A DNA stretch of 9,722 bases, taken from contig DASSOT010000048.1 in the NCBI GenBank assembly GCA_035700225.1, forward strand, positions 1 to 9,722. The letters are read 5' to 3'. The notes under the pieces are model-generated. The model saw nothing but the letters and a program-made list of their open reading frames with translations, was not told the origin of the DNA and did no database searches. The position numbers and the translations under genes are program-made. The stretch comes from JANWLD01 sp035700225 (GTDB taxonomy: Bacteria > Patescibacteriota > Saccharimonadia > Saccharimonadales > 2-12-FULL-41-12). This document shows, piece after piece, positions 5,798 through 9,722 of the stretch; position 1 is the first letter of the stretch; each line of letters opens with the position of its first letter.

Positions 5798-6430
5798 CTA
5801 TGGGCGGCTAGGCTCTAGCAGGGTCATCCGCATCAGTCTTTCGTTTTTTAGAATATTTTTGATAATACGCGGATGCCAGAAACCTGGCACAGTATGCGTG
5901 TCTATTCCTTCCCATTGACTCCACGCCGGCTTAACGAAGACATCATGGGCTCCGTGTATTGAAGTAAGACGTGCCAAATCTTCTTCTTGTGCTTTTCTAA
6001 GCCTCTCGTGTAGTCTTTCTACGAAAACTATATCATCTCCACCGTCCAGCCTAATACCAGGAGGAGGGGAGCCCTTAGCACTTAATGGCGCGGAAATCGC
6101 TACGCTCTTCGAAACAACATCCGGTCCGAGCCGTAAAGACGCGCCAAGTGCAAGGTTGCCCCCAAGGCTTGACCCGGCAACTCGTACAGGCTGGCTGGTC
6201 CGTTCAGCTATTTCAGTAATGTGCGCGTCAAGCATCTCCTCCTTTTCCAAGGGGGTGCCTTCGTCATGAAAGCCGGCGTCGTGCAACTCAACCGTCGCTA
6301 ACTCACCGAGAGATGCCTGCAAAATTTCAGCGGTATCGTTGTTGGCCTGTCTATTATGCTCGCCGACACCTGGTAGGTTCCAATACAGACCAGGAACGAA
6401 AACTACGTTTGCTTGTGCTTCCACACCCAT
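5798..6430 (-). CDS. Alpha/beta-hydrolase family protein
   Basis: A 210-residue protein. The N-terminal strand NVVFVPGLYWNLPG carries the oxyanion-side turn. GSSLGG (86-91) is the nucleophile elbow GxSxG with Ser88. Asp163 in GAHDVFV and His186 in GFWHPRI are spaced and placed as the acid and base of the triad. The short cap and total length suit a small serine hydrolase or esterase; the substrate is not readable. No signal peptide is visible, so it should be cytoplasmic. It has its own promoter (TGTTATAAT, 6474-6482) and AGGT 6 nt or AGAGGA about 14 nt before the ATG. Its Ile codons are 6 ATT, 4 ATA and 1 ATC, unlike the ATA-rich yebC gene, which may hint at a later arrival. The stop is TAG. 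Confidence 0.85.
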   Translation of the reverse strand: MGVEAQANVVFVPGLYWNLPGVGEHNRQANNDTAEILQASLGELATVELHDAGFHDEGTPLEKEEMLDAHITEIAERTSQPVRVAGSSLGGNLALGASLRLGPDVVSKSVAISAPLSAKGSPPPGIRLDGGDDIVFVERLHERLRKAQEEDLARLTSIHGAHDVFVKPAWSQWEGIDTHTVPGFWHPRIIKNILKNERLMRMTLLEPSRP

Positions 6431-6473
6431 ACGATCTACCTATTCTTCCTCTGCTCAACTTAACTTCAAAGCT

Positions 6474-6482
6474 ATTATAACA
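6474..6482 (-). promoter_or_regulatory. Extended -10 promoter of the alpha/beta-hydrolase gene
   Basis: The minus strand reads TGTTATAAT: a perfect TATAAT with an extended TGn. The start would lie about 37 nt before the hydrolase ATG. No good -35 is seen. A 6-bp inverted repeat (6483-6499) lies just upstream of the -10, where a regulator could block polymerase. Confidence 0.65.
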
Positions 6483-6499
6483 CATTATTGCTGATAATG
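6483..6499. repeat. Small inverted repeat CATTAT-N5-ATAATG, possible operator
   Basis: Perfect 6-bp arms around TGCTG, in the 151-bp divergent region between the hydrolase and ABC genes and touching the hydrolase -10. The position suits an operator, but arms this short and AT-rich can arise by chance and no regulator gene is nearby. Confidence 0.3.
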
Positions 6500-6569
6500 C
6501 TAACCATTTCCGTGACCGACGTCTGGTATTTGTCTTCGTCGCTAATTTTTAACTTCGGCTTTATTTATA

Positions 6570-6575
6570 TATAGT
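6570..6575 (+). promoter_or_regulatory. -10 box of the ABC exporter operon, probably leaderless
   Basis: TATAGT (5 of 6 matches) ends 6 nt before the ATG at 6582, inside an AT-rich run (TTATTTATATATAG). Nothing resembling a Shine-Dalgarno lies between it and the ATG. The -35 is unclear; TTTAAC at 6548-6553 is the nearest candidate. Confidence 0.5.
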
Positions 6576-6581
6576 TAAGCT

Positions 6582-7292
6582 ATGCCAGCCATAAGCATAA
6601 ACAGCCTTTCGGTATATTTATCCGGTACAAAAGTGCTAAAAGATGTTTCCGCGGAAATACCCGAGGGTAAGATAGTCGGCTTGCTGGGGCCGTCCGGGGC
6701 TGGTAAAACAAGCCTGATAAAGACGGTTTTGGGCCTGAGGAAAATTTCCGGCGGTTCGGTATCTGTGCTTGGCCATCCGGCAGGCAAAAGCATATTGCGC
6801 TCAAAAATCGGCTACATGAGCCAGGAAATATCAGTCTATCCGGACCTGACCGTGCAAGAGAATCTGAACTATTTCGCTAAACTGGTAAATACCGGCAAAT
6901 CCCAGGTTGAAGCAATTCTTAAGCAACTGGAGCTGTATTCGCATAGGAACCACCTGGTAAATAACCTGTCGGGCGGCCAGAAAGCCCGCGTTTCGCTGGC
7001 CATAGCGCTTTTAGGAAATCCGCAACTACTTCTTTTAGATGAACCTACTGTCGGTCTGGACCCAGTACTTCGCAAAAAATTGTGGAACGAATTCAGAAGG
7101 CTTGCGGGCAAGGGAATCACAGTGGTGATAACAAGCCATGTCATGGACGAAGCCGACAAATGCGACGAGATACTCTTTATCAGAAACGGCGAGCTTTTGA
7201 TACACGGTTCAAAAAACGAAATCCTGCGCCGGACTGAATCTTCAGGTATGGAAGAAGCATTTTTGAGGCTGGCCGGAGGAGGCGAAGCATGA
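6582..7292 (+). CDS. ABC transporter ATP-binding protein
   Basis: A 236-residue nucleotide-binding subunit with all motifs: Walker A GPSGAGKT (36-43), Q-loop Gln81, signature LSGGQ (129-133), Walker B LLLLDEP (149-155), D-loop GLD (158-160) and switch His186 in ITSHVMDEAD. This is the CcmA/NatA-like subclass that pairs with ABC-2 permeases, and it lacks the C-terminal extensions of import ATPases. It should power export from the cytoplasmic face; the cargo (drug, lipid, peptide or ion) cannot be read. It overlaps the permease gene by ATGA (7289-7292), so one subunit of each gene product would be made in a coupled way. Two NBDs and two permeases would form the transporter. Confidence 0.95.
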   Translation: MPAISINSLSVYLSGTKVLKDVSAEIPEGKIVGLLGPSGAGKTSLIKTVLGLRKISGGSVSVLGHPAGKSILRSKIGYMSQEISVYPDLTVQENLNYFAKLVNTGKSQVEAILKQLELYSHRNHLVNNLSGGQKARVSLAIALLGNPQLLLLDEPTVGLDPVLRKKLWNEFRRLAGKGITVVITSHVMDEADKCDEILFIRNGELLIHGSKNEILRRTESSGMEEAFLRLAGGGEA

Positions 7293-8026
7293 ACCTGAAG
7301 CGGACGCTGGCCACCTGCGCGAGAGTTTTGAAACTGCTGAAACACGACCACAGGACCATAGCGCTGATACTGTTCGTACCGAGCGTGCTGATAATAATAC
7401 TCAACTATGTATTTGAAGATTCATCGCTGATTTTCGAAAGCGTGGCGCCGCTACTTTTAGGCATACTGCCCTTCACGCTCATGTTCATAGTCACATCCGT
7501 AGCGGTTTTGCGAGAAAGGACTTCGGGCACATTGGAAAGATTACTGACCCTGCCGATATCCAAGCTTGATATATTGTTCGGCTACGGTCTGGCATTCGCC
7601 CTGCTGGCATTCCTACAGGCGGCGATAGCCAGCTTCGTAATATTAGGCCTGCTGGATGTACAGGTAGCCGGAAGCATAGCCAGTTTGCTGGTCGTAGCAG
7701 TCATGGCAGGCGTCCTGGGGATGTCGCTCGGCCTATTTTTCAGCTCCTTTGCCAAGAATGAATTCCAAGCTGTGCAGTTCATGCCGGCTTTTGTCCTGCC
7801 GCAATTTTTGACTTGTGGTCTTTTCGTACCGAGAGAGCAGATGGCACAGTTCCTGCAGTACTTTTCCGATGTGATGCCGATAACCTATGTCGTAGAGGCT
7901 ATGCAGGAAGTCAAGTCCAACAGCCTATGGACGCACGAACTCTCCAAAGACCTTTTGATAATCGCCGGTTTCGTAATACTTTCACTGCTTTTGGGCGCGC
8001 TTTCTTTGCGCCGCAGTGCCGCCTGA
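7289..8026 (+). CDS. ABC-2 type permease of the exporter
   Basis: A 245-residue membrane subunit with six spans at about 22-40, 52-73, 97-120, 129-153, 162-180 and 221-240. Between spans 2 and 3 it has the ABC-2 family marker LRERTSGTLERLLTLPIS (74-91), where the permease contacts the ATPase. PREQMAQFLQYFSDVMPITYVVEAM (split: PREQMAQFL 181-189, MPITYVVEAM 196-205) is the usual amphipathic stretch before the last helix. It starts on an ATGA overlap with the ATPase gene and has a strong GGAGGAGG 6 nt upstream (7275-7282). The stop is TGA. Family members export drugs, sodium, lipids or polymers; the substrate is unknown here. Confidence 0.92.
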   Translation: MNLKRTLATCARVLKLLKHDHRTIALILFVPSVLIIILNYVFEDSSLIFESVAPLLLGILPFTLMFIVTSVAVLRERTSGTLERLLTLPISKLDILFGYGLAFALLAFLQAAIASFVILGLLDVQVAGSIASLLVVAVMAGVLGMSLGLFFSSFAKNEFQAVQFMPAFVLPQFLTCGLFVPREQMAQFLQYFSDVMPITYVVEAMQEVKSNSLWTHELSKDLLIIAGFVILSLLLGALSLRRSAA

Positions 8027-8053
8027 GCCTGCTTAAACAAACAGGGGTAAACA

Positions 8054-8062
8054 TGATATGAT
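8054..8062 (+). promoter_or_regulatory. Extended -10 promoter of yebC, probably leaderless
   Basis: TGATATGAT is an extended -10 (TGn plus TATGAT) ending 8 nt before the ATG at 8071. TTAAAC at 8033-8038 is a poor -35 with an 18-nt spacer. No Shine-Dalgarno lies before the gene. It shares the TGATAT core with the promoter at 1804-1812. Confidence 0.55.
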
Positions 8063-8070
8063 GTATCTAT

Positions 8071-8796
8071 ATGGCAGGACATAGTAAATGGGCGAAGATA
8101 CACCGCGGCAAAGCGGTGGAAGATGCTAAACGCGGCGCGGTATTTACCAAGCTGGGCAACGCTATAGCCATAGCGGCCAGAAACGGTGATGACCCCGATT
8201 TGAATTTCTCTCTACGTTTAGCAATCGACAAGGCCAAACAGGCAAATATGCCGGCCAACAATATACAGCGTGCCATAGACCGAGGCAGTGGCAAGCTCGG
8301 CGGAGAGCAGATACAAGAAGTTATGTATGAAGGCTACGGACCGGGCGGAGCGGCCATACTTGTAGAGTGCGCTACTGACAACATAAACCGTACATATCCG
8401 GCCGTCAGACTGGCCTTTACCAAGCACGGGGGCAACATAGCCGAAAAGGGCGCCGTAGCATTCCAGTTCGCACGCAAAGGGGTGATAACGCTCAAAGGTA
8501 CCGGAGAGGAACAGCTACTTACCATCCTCGACTTGGGCGCTGAAGATGCCGTCGAAGAAGACGGTGAGACAATCGTCTATACCGACCCTAAAAAGCTCGC
8601 CGAGATAAGGGACAGCCTAAAAAATGCAGGGCTTGAAGTAATGGAGGCAGAGCTTTCATACGAACCCGGAAACCTGGTGACCATAGAAGACCAGGCTACT
8701 GCAGGAAAGATTATGCGGCTTATGGACGCGCTGGATGATATCGACGACGTGACCAAGACCCATGTAAATTTCGATATTCCACAAGAACTTCAATAA
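8071..8796 (+). CDS. yebC: YebC/PmpR/TACO1-family translation factor
   Basis: A 241-residue protein matching the YebC family throughout: MAGHSKWAKIHRGK at the N-terminus, a Lys/Ala-rich helical first domain, ANMPANNIQRAIDRGSG (58-74), YEGYGPGG (86-93), NRTYPAVR (106-113) and the KHGGNIAEKGAVAFQF region (118-133). Family members were long listed as transcriptional regulators; later work shows that bacterial YebC and mitochondrial TACO1 act on the ribosome to help translate proline-rich stretches. It is cytoplasmic. Unlike many bacteria, no ruvC or other Holliday-junction gene is adjacent. Ile codon use (12 ATA, 4 ATC, 2 ATT) gives a view of the genome's native codon habit. The ATG follows an extended -10 by 8 nt with no Shine-Dalgarno. 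Confidence 0.95.
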   Translation: MAGHSKWAKIHRGKAVEDAKRGAVFTKLGNAIAIAARNGDDPDLNFSLRLAIDKAKQANMPANNIQRAIDRGSGKLGGEQIQEVMYEGYGPGGAAILVECATDNINRTYPAVRLAFTKHGGNIAEKGAVAFQFARKGVITLKGTGEEQLLTILDLGAEDAVEEDGETIVYTDPKKLAEIRDSLKNAGLEVMEAELSYEPGNLVTIEDQATAGKIMRLMDALDDIDDVTKTHVNFDIPQELQ

Positions 8797-8800
8797 TACG

Positions 8801-8860
8801 ATGCAATAACGTTGGTCATATTACTACGTTATCGCATTAAATGTGCTTGTTTTATTGCAT
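8801..8860 (+). terminator. Hairpin after yebC, terminator-like, with a second competing arm
   Basis: ATGC-A-ATAACGT (8801-8812) can pair with ACGTTAT-C-GCAT (8826-8837): 7 bp, one A-C mismatch, then 4 bp, around a 13-nt loop. A T-rich run (TTGTTTTATT, 8847-8856) follows about 9 nt later, farther than in a standard terminator. In addition ATGCAATAA (8801-8809) is a perfect complement of TTATTGCAT (8852-8860), so the first arm has two possible partners. Confidence 0.5.
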
Positions 8861-8889
8861 GCGTGGAGTATAGTTAGGCTAGGTATGAT
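8847..8889 (+). promoter_or_regulatory. Promoter region of the PiT gene
   Basis: TTGTTT (8847-8852), a 16-nt spacer and TATAGT (8869-8874) form the better candidate; a second -10-like TATGAT lies at 8884-8889 without a matching -35. Either would leave a leader of about 20-36 nt that includes AGGGAGG (8897-8903), so this gene uses a Shine-Dalgarno leader. Confidence 0.45.
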
Positions 8890-8916
8890 AGTGCTTAGGG
8901 AGGCTAAAGCGTAACT

Positions 8917-9722
8917 ATGGACCTGACTCTAGTTACGGTTATAGTCCTGGCACTATTTTTTGATTTTACGAACGGTTTTCATGACACCGCAAATGCGATT
9001 GCTACAAGCGTAACCACTAAGGCTATTTCGCCGCGGCTGGCTGTTGCCGGAGCCGCTGTATTGAATTTCCTGGGCGCATTCGTATCGCTCCATGTGGCGG
9101 CTACTATAGCCACAGGAATAGTCAATTCCGAAGCAATAACCCTGCCGATAATTCTGGCGGGCATAGTCGGCGCGATAATCTGGAATCTTATCAGCTGGCG
9201 GTTCGGTCTGCCTACTAGCTCTTCGCATGCCCTCGTCGGCGGCGTCGGGGGAGCGGCCATAGGCGCCGCAGGCTTCGGAGTGATAAAGTGGGGCGGCCTG
9301 CAGGAAAAAGTCCTGGCTCCTTCGCTAATCGCTCCCATACTGGGCTTGGCAATAGCCGGAGTATTAATGTTTGTTATATACAGGATGATAAAACACCGCT
9401 CACCGGATAAGGTTGATAAGGTGTTTCGAAAACTTCAGCTTGTATCGGGCGGTTTCGTCGCTTTTACCCACGGAACCAACGACGCACAAAAAACCATGGG
9501 CATAATTGCCCTCGCGCTATTGGCCGCCAATCCCTCCCAGGAGTTCAGCATCCCGCTGTGGGTAATCGCCAGTTCAGCCATAGCTATGGCCGCGGGGACT
9601 TATGCCGGAGGCTGGAGAATCATACACACACTTGGCCATAGGGTGGTTAAACTGAGGCCAGCGCAAGGTTTTGCCGCCGAAACATCTACCGCTACCATAC
9701 TCTGGTTTACGGCCCATCTTGG
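8917..9722 (+). CDS. PiT-family inorganic phosphate transporter, 5' part (runs off the window)
   Basis: The frame is open from ATG 8917 to the window end, giving 268 codons and no stop. Both halves of the PiT signature are present: GFHDTANAIATSVTTKAIS (20-38) and FTHGTNDAQKTMG (183-195), each with the Asp and Asn used to bind sodium or proton and phosphate. Between them lie several membrane spans, with PTSSSHALVGG after span 4 and a charged cytoplasmic loop (RMIKHRSPDKVDKVFRK; about residues 158-174). Family role: cation-coupled phosphate uptake at low affinity. AGGGAGG (8897-8903) is 13 nt before the ATG, a long spacing, but no other in-frame start is nearby. Bacterial PiT genes often sit with a phoU-like partner; it would have to lie beyond the window. 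The missing part should be the last spans. Confidence 0.93.
   Translation, partial: MDLTLVTVIVLALFFDFTNGFHDTANAIATSVTTKAISPRLAVAGAAVLNFLGAFVSLHVAATIATGIVNSEAITLPIILAGIVGAIIWNLISWRFGLPTSSSHALVGGVGGAAIGAAGFGVIKWGGLQEKVLAPSLIAPILGLAIAGVLMFVIYRMIKHRSPDKVDKVFRKLQLVSGGFVAFTHGTNDAQKTMGIIALALLAANPSQEFSIPLWVIASSAIAMAAGTYAGGWRIIHTLGHRVVKLRPAQGFAAETSTATILWFTAHL

Noticed and set aside
6869..7351. 160-residue minus-strand frame
   Set aside because: It is antisense to the ABC ATPase, whose Walker B and signature motifs lie in this stretch, and its translation is low-complexity Ser/Leu.
8026..8046. Possible terminator after the ABC permease (CCTG...CAGG)
   Set aside because: Only a 4-bp stem with no T run after it, and it lies inside the yebC promoter region.
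8979..9338. Minus-strand frames of 91 and 119 residues at the window end
   Set aside because: They are antisense to the open PiT frame, which carries both PiT signatures. The Ala/Pro/Thr-rich translation is typical of a shadow frame.
1..9722. Alternative genetic code (TGA as Gly or Trp)
   Set aside because: TGA closes four good genes at the expected family lengths, including the ABC ATPase and permease, and no gene needs TGA to be read through.

Overview
The window looks like chromosomal DNA from a small-genome bacterium of the Candidate Phyla Radiation, most likely a Saccharibacteria (TM7)-type organism. This is inferred from the short intergenic gaps, the heavy use of ATA for isoleucine (12 of 18 Ile codons in the yebC gene), the mix of divergent orphan membrane proteins with universal genes, and several genes with a -10 box directly before the ATG. 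TGA is a normal stop here (rimK-type fusion ORF, ABC ATPase, ABC permease, the minus-strand acidic protein). That argues against the code-25 lineages (Gracilibacteria/SR1) and against code 4. The lineage assignment is inference; no rRNA is present.

Layout. Bases 1-1642 (+) form a tight operon: the 3' end of a VKOR disulfide-forming enzyme, a SemiSWEET/PQ-loop membrane protein and dnaJ. A 42-residue single-span membrane protein follows (1666-1794). Bases 1819-4572 (+) hold a three-gene operon with overlapping ends: an unusual ATP-grasp ligase fused to a retropepsin-like (RimB/PF05618-type) protease domain, a full-length RimK-type glutamate ligase, and a membrane-anchored DUF192 protein. An orphan multi-span membrane protein (4587-5054, +) converges with a strongly acidic, Pro/Ser/Asp-rich, probably disordered protein (5056-5538, -). 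A minus-strand tRNA-Lys(UUU) with its own promoter and terminator comes next, then a minus-strand alpha/beta hydrolase (5798-6430). From a divergent intergenic region the plus strand carries an ABC exporter (ATPase plus ABC-2 permease, 6582-8026), yebC (8071-8796) and the first 268 codons of a PiT-family phosphate transporter running off the window end (8917 onward).

How the genes work together. Most of the window is housekeeping: folding (DnaJ, VKOR), translation (tRNA-Lys, YebC) and transport (SemiSWEET, ABC exporter, PiT). The part most worth a second look is the RimK region. It joins two ATP-grasp ligases with a protease domain whose relatives trim or oppose RimK-made glutamate tails, and so may be a compact add-and-remove system for peptide-tail modification. 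A second theme is gene expression: at least five genes have a TATAAT-like hexamer ending 6-8 nt before the start codon and no Shine-Dalgarno, as expected for leaderless mRNAs, while genes inside operons or with longer leaders do carry Shine-Dalgarno sequences.
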